IMG/VR virus record: IMGVR_UViG_3300042344_000316
Coordinates: 1 to 42,538 of that record
DNA: 42,538 bases
Origin: a virus
Strand: one strand, 5' to 3'
In this document: in pieces, positions 32,151-38,956 of the stretch
Numbering within the stretch: the stretch's first letter is position 1
Layout of the letters: each line of letters starts with the position of its first letter
Position numbers and translations under genes: made by a program
Notes under the pieces: model-generated
What the model saw: the letters and a program-made list of their open reading frames with translations, nothing else
The model's database searches: none
Told to the model about the DNA's origin: nothing

Positions 32151-32587
32151 AAGCCACCATGCCGGTTGCATGCCGAACCGGACAGGAACCAGTGCCGTGC
32201 ACCGGACAGCGGGTATCGTGCGTTCAGAACCGTGTAGAACGCGCGATCCTGCCAATAGCGGGACCATGCCGTCACCGGCATTGACTGTAAGTGCACCCGT
32301 TTCGCGCGCGTGATCGGATCAGCGGGGTCCATCCGCATCATCCACGCCGCACCGTCACCCAGCTCCGGAGTGAGCTGATACAGGCCACGATGACCACCAC
32401 GAGACACTGCACGAGTCGAGTTGCGGGACTCCCGCCACGCCACACACTTACGGAACGTCTCCGCAGGGTGAGCCTGGTAGTAGTGACCCGTATATGCCGT
32501 GTCTGGCACTGTGCCCGCATCCGCGTGAGCCACACCCACACTGCCCACCAGAGCCGCAAACGTCGCAACCATGCACCGTCTAAACAT
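32147..32587 (-). CDS. Secreted transglycosylase/lysozyme-like protein, 146 aa
   Basis: The first 24 residues form a Sec signal peptide: Arg-containing start, hydrophobic core (VATFAALVGSVGVA) and an AHADA cleavage region. The mature part has CVAWRESRNS, where the Glu is the expected acid catalyst, GGHRGLYQLTPELG and a terminal SGARHWFLSG, as in resuscitation-promoting-factor or lytic-transglycosylase-like domains. It lies in an early leftward operon, away from the lysis cassette, so it likely acts on the wall of the living host or in superinfection exclusion. The start may alternatively be Met6. Confidence 0.76.
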   Translation of the reverse strand: MFRRCMVATFAALVGSVGVAHADAGTVPDTAYTGHYYQAHPAETFRKCVAWRESRNSTRAVSRGGHRGLYQLTPELGDGAAWMMRMDPADPITRAKRVHLQSMPVTAWSRYWQDRAFYTVLNARYPLSGARHWFLSGSACNRHGGL

Positions 32588-32894
32588 TGTCTACCATCCT
32601 GTCCATATCAGATGCGGGAACGGAACCAGTCATGGGTGCAACCAGCACCCGTGGCCGTGCCGGCCCCGCATACGTGAACGCCTTCAGGAACCTGTCCGCC
32701 TGCGTGCGTGACTCAAACGGGCCATGCAGGGTGACCGCCACACCAGGCTGATCCAGTACGACACCGACACGGTCACGTGCCTGCAGCAAATCCCACGCCA
32801 GCATCAGAACCGCTCGTGCGAGTGATTCGACATCGTCCGCAGGCTCATCAAGCAGTGCCACCACTGCCTCCAGCTCAGCCTTACGCGGACGCAC
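32580..32894 (-). CDS. Conserved-type small protein, 104 aa
   Basis: GTG start overlapping the WhiB gene end. N-terminal helical half (AELEAVVALLDEPADDVESL), then a beta-rich half (GVAVTLHGPFESRTQADRFL, RPRVLVAPMTGSV). The second half looks like a small ferredoxin-like domain found in several actinophage proteins. Function unknown. It overlaps the transglycosylase start. Confidence 0.65.
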   Translation of the reverse strand: MRPRKAELEAVVALLDEPADDVESLARAVLMLAWDLLQARDRVGVVLDQPGVAVTLHGPFESRTQADRFLKAFTYAGPARPRVLVAPMTGSVPASDMDRMVDNV

Positions 32895-33162
32895 GAGTTT
32901 CCACCATCAGCAGAGGATCCAAGGTGCGGATCCGACGCCGCTTACGCACTTGCTGGCGTTCCTCATGCGTCAGGCCACCCCACACGGCGGTAGACATGGC
33001 CTCATGGTTCAGTGCCCATTCACGGCACGCTTCCATGATCCAGCACGAGTCGCATGCGGCACGCAGCACCATCAGCATGCCTTCCGTCTTCACCGGAGCC
33101 TCATACAGGTCCGGTCCCAGTTGCGTGCACGGCTCATCACCATGAAAGTCTGGGTATCTCAC
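32881..33162 (-). CDS. whiB: WhiB-family iron-sulfur transcription regulator, 93 aa
   Basis: GTG start in a GTGA overlap. Four cysteines at 12, 37, 40 and 46 with spacing C-x24-C-x2-C-x5-C would bind a 4Fe-4S cluster; AVWGGLTHEER gives the family's W-G-G turn, followed by a basic DNA-binding tail (RKRRRIR). WhiB proteins occur only in Actinobacteria and their phages, where they bind the primary sigma factor. A phage copy can hold back host genes or block superinfection. It is the strongest host marker in the window. Confidence 0.93.
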   Translation of the reverse strand: MRYPDFHGDEPCTQLGPDLYEAPVKTEGMLMVLRAACDSCWIMEACREWALNHEAMSTAVWGGLTHEERQQVRKRRRIRTLDPLLMVETRASA

Positions 33163-33308
33163 GCGACATCACCACCATGAGCTCCCCACCAGCATGCGTG
33201 ACTGCAGTAGTGACGGCCATCAGCCGTCAACCAGGATGCCGGCACCACACTCGACGGCATCCGGTCCGTCCAGTCGCACCCGTCGCACGTGATCAGTTCC
33301 ACGATCAT
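33159..33308 (-). CDS. Small zinc-ribbon protein, 49 aa
   Basis: Starts at MIVELITCDGCDW, coupled to the preceding stop (ATGA), and ends in the WhiB start (GTGA). Cys pairs CDGC and CSHAC with intervening basic residues predict a zinc ribbon. The longer frame around it has no support. Function unknown. Confidence 0.68.
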   Translation of the reverse strand: MIVELITCDGCDWTDRMPSSVVPASWLTADGRHYCSHACWWGAHGGDVA

Positions 33309-33514
33309 GCTGACGCCCCCGTCACCATGTCCTCCGGGATTCCAAGAAAATCCACGGCCACTTCCGCATACTCCAGCGCCCACTGGGGGCGGTAACCGGC
33401 CCGCCACCGTGCCTTCCCCTGCGTCTGACAGAACGACGCATAGATGCGATCCGCTAGCCGTTCGATCACCGCTTGCTCCGCAGGATCCGGAGCCACGTAC
33501 TGTTCTGTCACCAT
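33305..33514 (-). CDS. Small protein, 69 aa
   Basis: ATG at 33514 (MVTEQYVAP) has GGAAAGGA on the minus strand, five bases upstream. Helical, with QAVIERLADRIYASFCQTQG and YRPQWALEYAEVAVDFLGI. No family recognised. Coupled to both neighbours. Confidence 0.65.
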   Translation of the reverse strand: MVTEQYVAPDPAEQAVIERLADRIYASFCQTQGKARWRAGYRPQWALEYAEVAVDFLGIPEDMVTGASA

Positions 33515-33666
33515 GCAATCCTTTCCTGTATAGTTCCTGCCAACGTTGCGTAATCCGTCCACGACCAGGGTGATCCGTCCGCGCGAGCGACCATGCACTG
33601 CTCAAGTGCGTCAAGGATCATGGATATCTCACGCTCGGTAAGCACCATGTGAAAACTGCCGCCCAT
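33508..33666 (-). CDS. Small helical protein, 52 aa
   Basis: ATG overlaps the upstream stop (TAATG on the minus strand). Core MVLTEREISMILDALEQCMV followed by SWTDYATLAGTIQERIAW. Met7 is an alternative start. Typical of short operon fillers in actinophages with a conserved ALEQ-like helix. Function unknown. Confidence 0.6.
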   Translation of the reverse strand: MGGSFHMVLTEREISMILDALEQCMVARADGSPWSWTDYATLAGTIQERIAW

Positions 33667-33983
33667 TACTGTCCCGCTCCCAATTCCGGACCACGGAGAA
33701 CGGTTTCACGTCGACAACTGCCGCACTCCATCGTCCACGTGTTCCCCGTGCCGTCGGAGTAGTCATCCTCGCTCATTTCGCCCACTGGCACGAAACTGAT
33801 CAGCTCCCCGTAATCCACCACGGGTCGAGCCCGCCAGCACTGCAGCACGCTATAGCTCCGCGTGATAGCAATCCGGCAGTGCCGATGATCATGCATGAAC
33901 TGTTGGAACCTGTCGGACAACCCCTCAAGGGCCAAGAATCCATCTAGGCTTCTCGCTTGACAGTCAAATTGCACGCGGCTCAT
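33666..33983 (-). CDS. Small protein, 105 aa
   Basis: ATGA overlap with the preceding gene. Contains Cys/His residues (FDCQARS, HDHRHCRIAI, MECGSCRRE), the last a CxxC pair near the C-terminus, so a zinc-binding end is possible. The rest is mixed alpha/beta and acidic. No family recognised. Confidence 0.62.
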   Translation of the reverse strand: MSRVQFDCQARSLDGFLALEGLSDRFQQFMHDHRHCRIAITRSYSVLQCWRARPVVDYGELISFVPVGEMSEDDYSDGTGNTWTMECGSCRRETVLRGPELGAGQ

Positions 33984-34210
33984 GCCGCACCGTCCTCGGG
34001 CATCGAATCCAAATACACCAGGGCCGCGTCAAGCGCGTCCCGCAATGCCTGCAGCGCATCCCGGTCCATGTACTGCACATGCCAGTCATAGTGGAAATGC
34101 TTAGGCTTATCGAAAGTCAATCCGCCTAGCGAAACGTACGGTTCGAATCCGTCGGGCGACACCACGAGAGTTGTCTCCCCTGCCCACACGTGCCATTCAG
34201 GATGCATCAT
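33980..34210 (-). CDS. Small protein, 76 aa
   Basis: ATG with GGGAG about nine bases upstream on the minus strand; a second ATG follows directly. Beta-rich start (HVWAGETTLVVSPDGFEPYV), then WHVQYMDRDALQALRDALDA. No cysteine. No family recognised. Its stop overlaps the next gene. Confidence 0.65.
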   Translation of the reverse strand: MMHPEWHVWAGETTLVVSPDGFEPYVSLGGLTFDKPKHFHYDWHVQYMDRDALQALRDALDAALVYLDSMPEDGAA

Positions 34211-34307
34211 TACAACCAGCTCCCTCTCTCATTCTCAGGCCGGGACGGTCCCGCCTGCCCAGCCACCGGCACCACGTCCGGTGACCAGACACACACTACC
34301 GTCGTGT

Positions 34308-34403
34308 CTACATTGACTCCAGATACGACACGCCGACCACGGCCAGGGCCATCAGGCACGCGACCAGGACATGCCCGCGGCGCGTCAACCGGAGCCCGGT
34401 CAC
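34308..34403 (-). CDS. Very small membrane protein, 31 aa
   Basis: GTG in a GTGA overlap with the upstream gene. Reads TGLRLTRRGHV then a membrane helix LVACLMALAVVGVSYL. A basic N-terminus and a single span. About 97 bases without a gene follow on its downstream side, where I see nothing definite. Confidence 0.55.
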   Translation of the reverse strand: MTGLRLTRRGHVLVACLMALAVVGVSYLESM

Positions 34404-34747
34404 TCGGACACCGACCAGTTGACCGGCATATCCCGCAATGCACGCACCGCAGACACCACATCCTCATAACTGTGCAACGGCTGACCGTCACCAAACGGCA
34501 CCCCGGCCCCGTCAACCCACATGCCGGCATCATCACCGCAATACCGGAACGCCACCAATGGCCCCTCCACCCGCTCATCCCCGTAGTCATGGAAGTCCGA
34601 CTCCCACGGGAACACTTGCACCATGTCACCACCCTCACACGGCACAAACACGGACCCGATACCGCCACCAGTCGAACCGTATGAAGCTGCGACACCGGCG
34701 CTTTCCAGAATCTCTACGGTCTGGCGCATCGACCACATGTCTGCCAT
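34400..34747 (-). CDS. Small acidic protein, 115 aa
   Basis: ATG preceded by GGGAGG. After a helix (MRQTVEILESAGVAASYG) the protein is acidic and beta-rich, with Gly-rich turns (STGGGIGSVFVPCEGGD), a segment VQVFPWESDFHDYGDERVEG and a helix EDVVSAVRALRDMP. No family recognised. Its stop is coupled to the following 31-residue gene. Confidence 0.65.
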   Translation of the reverse strand: MADMWSMRQTVEILESAGVAASYGSTGGGIGSVFVPCEGGDMVQVFPWESDFHDYGDERVEGPLVAFRYCGDDAGMWVDGAGVPFGDGQPLHSYEDVVSAVRALRDMPVNWSVSE

Positions 34748-34751
34748 GTCA

Positions 34752-35018
34752 CTACCTCCCAGTCGCTTGAGCGTTCACGGAATGATCCACCCCATCCGAG
34801 AACCTGCGATGCAGGTGGCGGGTGTGGGTCCGGCACTGGATGTAGTCGTAGTCATCGTCAGTCATCGACGTGACCAGCACGGCTGACCAATCAGGTGCCA
34901 GCAGACTCCACGCTATCGTGCCGTCGTCGGGCACGTCTTCCGCCTCTCGGCATCCATACACATCACACGTCCAACGAACTACGCGAACATCCTTCACCTG
35001 CTGGAACGTGAATCCCAT
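34752..35018 (-). CDS. Small protein with Cys/His residues, 88 aa
   Basis: ATG at 35018 (MGFTFQQVK) has GGGAG about ten bases upstream; a GTG at 35027 would add three residues. Contains WTCDVYGCREAEDVPDDG and YIQCRTHTRHLHRRF, a Cys pair and a Cys/His cluster at opposite ends of a beta domain, which predicts a zinc-stabilised fold. Function unknown. Confidence 0.63.
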   Translation of the reverse strand: MGFTFQQVKDVRVVRWTCDVYGCREAEDVPDDGTIAWSLLAPDWSAVLVTSMTDDDYDYIQCRTHTRHLHRRFSDGVDHSVNAQATGR

Positions 35019-35064
35019 GTCACTCACTCTCCCTCTGTCTCAGTACGGACTATCCGCACTCCCC

Positions 35065-35090
35065 CACTACCGGCAGCATGGCCGGTAGTG
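35065..35090. terminator. Perfect 10-bp stem-loop between leftward genes
   Basis: CACTACCGGC, loop AGCATG, GCCGGTAGTG. It lies in the 102-base gap after the GP88-like gene and before the next leftward gene, so it may reduce read-through or separate two transcription units. No T run follows on either strand. Confidence 0.55.
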
Positions 35091-35120
35091 AGAGACTACA
35101 GACACTCTACCCTAGTGTCA

Positions 35121-35984
35121 TCATGGCATCCGGACGAAACCGGACGCGTCGCCGATAGCGTCACCCTTCGCGCGGAGTCCCACGATCACCCCGTGCGGGT
35201 CGGACGGGCGGAAATCCGTCACGTCACCATCGATAACAGGCATGCCATGCCACACGGTCGGTAGCTCTTGGCCGCGACGTGTCGCGAACGGCACGGCCAC
35301 GTTCCCATGCGCCAGCATGGCGCGAATATCCTCAACCGCGTGCGTTTCCTTCGCCGAATAGGTGAGATGGTATCCGTCCGGACGCGCGTCCCGGAGACGC
35401 GCCGGGAACGCGGTGTAATCGTAAAGTGTGACGCCACGGTGACGCGCCAGAGTCGCCACCATGACCGGCGTCGCCAGCTCCCAACGGATATCCGACACAC
35501 AATTCAACCGGATACCGATACGGCCACGCTTACGCACCGCGGCGCGAATCTCGTGCGCCAGGAGTACGCCCGATTCGAACGGGTGCACCACGAGGAAACC
35601 CATGCGCACCATGCGCGCGAAACGCACGTCATAGATGCCGCCCTTACCGGACGTATCCAGACACGCATCCGAGCATCCCCGCGTAGCAGCTGGACACGCG
35701 TTCCCCCACACCGACCGTGCCGGCGCAAGCATAAGCGTAAACGTCGGAACCTTATTCTTCCCCGTCTTCGGTTGCGCATCCGGTGGCGTAAACAACGGAC
35801 GTGCCTCCCTGGCGTAACCGAAACTTTCCCGATACTCCCCCAACGTCAACCGTGCCGCGCGCACCATGCGCGCACGCGCCACACGATTAGCCTTCCAATA
35901 CGCCACGAAACCGTGATCCACGGGAGCCAGCTCCCGCTCGAGCCTTGTCAAGCCGCGCACCGTGTCGCGAACCGTGGCGCTCAC
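35121..35984 (-). CDS. GP88-like protein, 287 aa
   Basis: GTG start coupled to the upstream gene. Central patterns include TFTLMLAPARSVWGNACPAA, TRGCSDACLDTSGKGG, VRMGFLVVHPFESG, IRLNCVSDIRWE and TLYDYTAFPAR, then YHLTYSAKE. This matches my knowledge of the actinophage gene-product-88 family, which has a cluster of cysteines near the start (ACPAATRGCSDAC) and a barrel-like pattern of strands resembling radical SAM proteins without the canonical CxxxCxxC motif. The activity is unknown. Confidence 0.78.
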   Translation of the reverse strand: MSATVRDTVRGLTRLERELAPVDHGFVAYWKANRVARARMVRAARLTLGEYRESFGYAREARPLFTPPDAQPKTGKNKVPTFTLMLAPARSVWGNACPAATRGCSDACLDTSGKGGIYDVRFARMVRMGFLVVHPFESGVLLAHEIRAAVRKRGRIGIRLNCVSDIRWELATPVMVATLARHRGVTLYDYTAFPARLRDARPDGYHLTYSAKETHAVEDIRAMLAHGNVAVPFATRRGQELPTVWHGMPVIDGDVTDFRPSDPHGVIVGLRAKGDAIGDASGFVRMP

Positions 35985-36238
35985 GCGGCACCGCCCAACG
36001 GTGCCACGATCCTACGCAAGGCCGTAGCAATATGAGCCGCCGCGGGGTCGGCAGAATCGACCAGAACCTCATACCCGCGACAGGCAAAGAAAAGATCCCA
36101 CCGGTAACGGGTGTCAAGGTCGCGCACAAGATGCGCACGAACAAAGTCACCACGCCGATACCGTTCCCGTAAATCTGGCGTGTCGAGCGCGGCCACACGC
36201 TCCCGCAACGCCTCAAATGATGCCGGGTCAATACGCAT
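35981..36238 (-). CDS. Small protein paired with GP88, 85 aa
   Basis: ATG at 36238 with GGAAGG eight bases upstream; a GTG three codons earlier is possible. Helical and charged, with the segment LRERYRRGDFVRAHLVRDLD and RYRWDLFFACRGYEV. It is the first gene of the leftward accessory operon and overlaps the GP88-like gene by four bases, so the two may work together. No family recognised. Confidence 0.68.
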   Translation of the reverse strand: MRIDPASFEALRERVAALDTPDLRERYRRGDFVRAHLVRDLDTRYRWDLFFACRGYEVLVDSADPAAAHIATALRRIVAPLGGAA

Positions 36239-36302
36239 ACCTGCCACCTTCCATCTATCTGCGGCACCGTGCCGCTAAAACGATACTGACAGAAGAGGAC
36301 GG

Positions 36303-36320
36303 CACATGTCAACACATGTG
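36303..36320 (-). promoter_or_regulatory. Leftward promoter element with overlapping inverted repeat
   Basis: CACATGT-CAAC-ACATGTG is an inverted repeat about 65 bases upstream of the first leftward gene. A minus-strand TTGACA (36307-36312) lies within it and could be a -35 box; the best -10 (CAGTAT) is 18 bases further. A repressor or WhiB partner could act here. Confidence 0.4.
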
Positions 36321-36491
36321 GACCCTACGCGTCTCGCGGCTCGCCAGCACAGCCGGCACGACATGCACCGACAGGGGCACATGACAGTCTTCCCGAATAT
36401 GTATGGGCACACAACAAATAGACTGAGCTCGTCCGGGTTGTCTATACAAATCCTGGCAAGTTAGGCCACCTTAACCTCGTGGGAGGGGACT

Positions 36492-36554
36492 ATGGGCACA
36501 ATCCATTTCGGACCGGTCGCGAGGGGGGTACGGGGGTCGAGCTGGCCCACGTGA
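36492..36554 (+). CDS. Possible leader peptide, 20 aa
   Basis: ATG three bases after GGGAGGGG, a strong ribosome binding site, in an otherwise non-coding region upstream of the terminase. It encodes MGTIHFGPVARGVRGSSWPT. It may be a leader peptide or a remnant of a lost gene. Without the ribosome binding site I would not list it. Confidence 0.3.
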   Translation: MGTIHFGPVARGVRGSSWPT

Positions 36555-36724
36555 CAGGCTTGACCCGGGGCATGTTTGCGACGTCGCCGCCTATGTATAC
36601 GTCATCCCTCTGTGGTTTTGCGTGGTATTCCCTTGCCTGGTGGAGCTACGGTGCGGTGTACTGGATTGTCCGGTTTTGACCCGGTATTTTGTGTGATCTC
36701 TGTCTCATTTTTGAAAATCGTGTC

Positions 36725-36733
36725 TTATCCACA
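36725..36733 (+). promoter_or_regulatory. DnaA box TTATCCACA (perfect)
   Basis: Perfect match to the consensus 9-mer for DnaA. A TTGACA (36740-36745) and the A/T-rich TATATTTATAG follow within 30 bases. Confidence 0.6.
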
Positions 36734-36762
36734 GGTGTTTTGACAGGAAGTATATTTATAGA

Positions 36763-36987
36763 GGCTACTTACGTAGCCGCCCCCCTGTGTGCGTTGGGGG
36801 CGGCCCTACTGCCAGCCCCCTTTGAGGGGGGCTGGCTACGGTACTTCGCACCGCCCCTTTGAGGGGGCGGTGCTCAGTACTACTACTGGTAGTTGGTTTG
36901 TGGATAACCACTGTGCAACCCCTTGTGGGGGTTGCTACGGGTACCCCTTGTTTTGACGGTTGCTGCCCCTGCTGTTGCCGGGGCAGC
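36763..36987. repeat. Run of six hairpins, five GC-rich
   Basis: In order: GGCTAC/GTAGCC (36763-36778), GCCGCCCCC/GGGGGCGGC (36776-36804), GCCAGCCCCC/GGGGGCTGGC (36811-36836), GCACCGCCCC/GGGGCGGTGC (36848-36873, with an outer GTACT/AGTAC), GCAACCCC/GGGGTTGC (36915-36935) and GCTGCCCC/GGGGCAGC (36962-36987). All stems are perfect. The third and fourth share the loop TTTGAG, so at least two arose from a common unit. No T runs follow, so they are not ordinary terminators. Confidence 0.8.
36899..36907 (-). promoter_or_regulatory. DnaA box TTATCCACA on the minus strand (perfect)
   Basis: TGTGGATAA on the plus strand, an exact inverted copy of the box at 36725-36733, 165 bases away, with three of the GC hairpins between them. 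Confidence 0.6.
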
Positions 36988-37072
36988 TTTGCCCCCTCTT
37001 CTTCCTTCGCCAAGGCTCCCGTTGGTCGCCTTGGCTCATGGTTTCTTCTCCCCCGTCGTTCGGAGGTTCGTC

Positions 37073-38956
37073 GTGGCTGCTCCTGGCCGGAAGACGGATG
37101 AGACGAAGGTGGATGCTCAGCGTCGCTTTTTGAAGGCGTTGGGTGATGGCTTGTCGGTGCGGCGGGCGTTGGAGGAGATTGGGCGTTCGACTTCGACGTA
37201 TGAGCAGTGGCGTCGGGAGTCGGATGAGTTCCGGGATGCGGTTTCTCGGATTCGGGTGATGAACCAGTCGGGTAAGCATGCCCGGGGCGAGTTCATGGAG
37301 TTCCCGGAGTTCAGTGAGCGGTTTTTGGGGGCTCACGTGTTTCCGCATATGCAGAACGTGGTGGATCTGATTGAGGGCCGGGAGCCCAGCTGGGTGCATG
37401 CGGCGATGACGTGGCAGCCGGGTGACCGGGATCTGGTGATGGTGAACATGCCGCCGGAGCATGCGAAGACCACGTCGATCACGATCAACTATGTGACGTA
37501 TCGGATTGCGATGGATCCGAATGTCCGGGTGATTTTGATTTCTAAGACGGCGGATATGGCTCGGAAGATGCTGTATGCGATTAAGACGCGTCTGACGCAT
37601 CCGGCGTATGCGGAGATGATTGCGGCGTATGCGCCGACGGGTGGCTTTGATAAGGATTCTGAGGCGTGGAATCAGTCGATGATTTACGTGTCGGACAATG
37701 CTCGTGACTCGGGTGAGAAGGATCCGACGGTTCAGGCTTTGGGTATTCGGGGTCACGTGTATGGCGCTCGTGCTGATCTGATTGTGCTGGATGACTGCGT
37801 TGACTTGTCGAATGCGCATGAGTATGAGAAGCAGATTGACTGGGTTCAGTCTGAGGTGATCTCCCGTATTTCCAGTAACGGCTCGATGCTGGTGGTGGGG
37901 ACGCGTCTGGCTAGCAAGGATTTGTATTCGGAGCTGCGGGATGAGCACCGCTATCCGGATGAGACGAGCCCGTGGTCGTATTTGGCGATGCCGGCGGTGC
38001 TGGATTTCGCGGAGGACACGAAGGACTGGGTGACGTTGTGGCCGCGGTCGAATCAGCCGGAGCCTGGGGCTAAGGGCGGCCAGCTTGAGCCGGATGCGGA
38101 TGGGCTGTTCCCGAAGTGGGATGGGTCGCGGTTGGCGAAGAAGCGGGCGAGGGTGTCGGCCCGCGCCTGGAGCATGGTGTACATGCAGAAGCAGGTTGCT
38201 GACGATGCGGTGTTCTCCCCCGATGCGGTGAAAGCGTCCATCAACGGCAACCGGATGACCGGGGTGATGCCCCGCGGCATGGTGAATTGCCGCCCGGAGG
38301 GCATGGATGGCCTGATCATTGTGGCGGGACTTGACCCGGCCACGTCAGGGCATACGGCTGCGGTCGTGATCGGTTTGGATGTTCGCACGTCGAAGCGGTA
38401 TGTGCTGGATTTGTACAACAAGGCGGGCACTACCCCGGAGGGTATGCGGAATCTGATCCAGGAGTGGACGGACCGGTACGGGATCTGCGAGTGGCGGATT
38501 GAGAAGAACGGTTTCCAGGGCTTTCTGGTGCATGACCGGGAGATCAACCAGTACGCGACTGCCCGCGGAACGGTGATCCGCCCCCACTTCACGGGCTCCA
38601 ATAAGCATGACACGGATTTCGGTGTCGCGTCGATGACATCACTGTTCAACGGCTGGCAGGACAAGCAGCAGATGATCGAGCTGCCGTCCACGGCGATCAG
38701 CGAAGCAGCGAAGGCGTTTGTGGAGCAGCTTGTGACGTGGGCTCCGGATCTGCCGAAGGGCACGAAGACGGACCTTGTGATGGCGTTCTGGTTCGCCGAA
38801 CTGGCGTGCCGGGACCGGGTGATGATGCATTCGACGTATGCCCGCTCCCATGCGGGTTCCAGCATGTTCTTGACGCCGTGGGATAGGCGCAACCAGATGA
38901 CCGTGAACCTGCTCGACGCGGAGGCAATGCAGGCGTTTCGACCGATTGGGGCTTGA
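37073..38956 (+). CDS. terL: Terminase large subunit with N-terminal HTH-like region
   Basis: GTG at 37073 is chosen because GGAGG lies six bases upstream; the open frame extends 150 bases further into the hairpin region without support. ATPase domain: Walker A-like MPPEHAKTT (126-134) and Walker B LIVLDD (Asp240, Asp241). Nuclease domain, RNase H fold: Asp421 (AGLDPATSG), Glu477 (RIEKNGFQG) and Asp567 (KTDLVMAFWF). The first 65 residues (RRFLKALGDGLSVRRALEEI, YEQWRRESDEF) resemble the helix-turn-helix of small terminase subunits. No separate small subunit is seen, so this segment may recognise the packaging site next to the gene. It pumps DNA into procapsids. Confidence 0.93.
   Translation: MAAPGRKTDETKVDAQRRFLKALGDGLSVRRALEEIGRSTSTYEQWRRESDEFRDAVSRIRVMNQSGKHARGEFMEFPEFSERFLGAHVFPHMQNVVDLIEGREPSWVHAAMTWQPGDRDLVMVNMPPEHAKTTSITINYVTYRIAMDPNVRVILISKTADMARKMLYAIKTRLTHPAYAEMIAAYAPTGGFDKDSEAWNQSMIYVSDNARDSGEKDPTVQALGIRGHVYGARADLIVLDDCVDLSNAHEYEKQIDWVQSEVISRISSNGSMLVVGTRLASKDLYSELRDEHRYPDETSPWSYLAMPAVLDFAEDTKDWVTLWPRSNQPEPGAKGGQLEPDADGLFPKWDGSRLAKKRARVSARAWSMVYMQKQVADDAVFSPDAVKASINGNRMTGVMPRGMVNCRPEGMDGLIIVAGLDPATSGHTAAVVIGLDVRTSKRYVLDLYNKAGTTPEGMRNLIQEWTDRYGICEWRIEKNGFQGFLVHDREINQYATARGTVIRPHFTGSNKHDTDFGVASMTSLFNGWQDKQQMIELPSTAISEAAKAFVEQLVTWAPDLPKGTKTDLVMAFWFAELACRDRVMMHSTYARSHAGSSMFLTPWDRRNQMTVNLLDAEAMQAFRPIGA

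Larger units (their letters stand above)
36248..37072. other. 825-bp non-coding region: candidate replication origin or packaging site
   Basis: The longest gene-free stretch in the window, between the divergent leftward accessory operon and the terminase gene. Its left part holds the leftward promoter elements and a possible leader peptide; the centre (36640-36770) is comparatively A/T-rich with TATATTTATAG; the right part has two DnaA boxes and a series of GC-rich hairpins. Origin and pac/cos functions are both plausible and not exclusive, given the terminase next door. Confidence 0.55.

Noticed and set aside
36460-36480. IdeR/DtxR-like box (GTTAGGCCACCTTAAC)
   Set aside because: Only partly symmetric and differs from the consensus at several positions; too weak to call.
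36935-37948. 337-codon minus-strand ORF antisense to the terminase
   Set aside because: Arg/His/Leu-rich shadow; the forward frame has clear terminase motifs.
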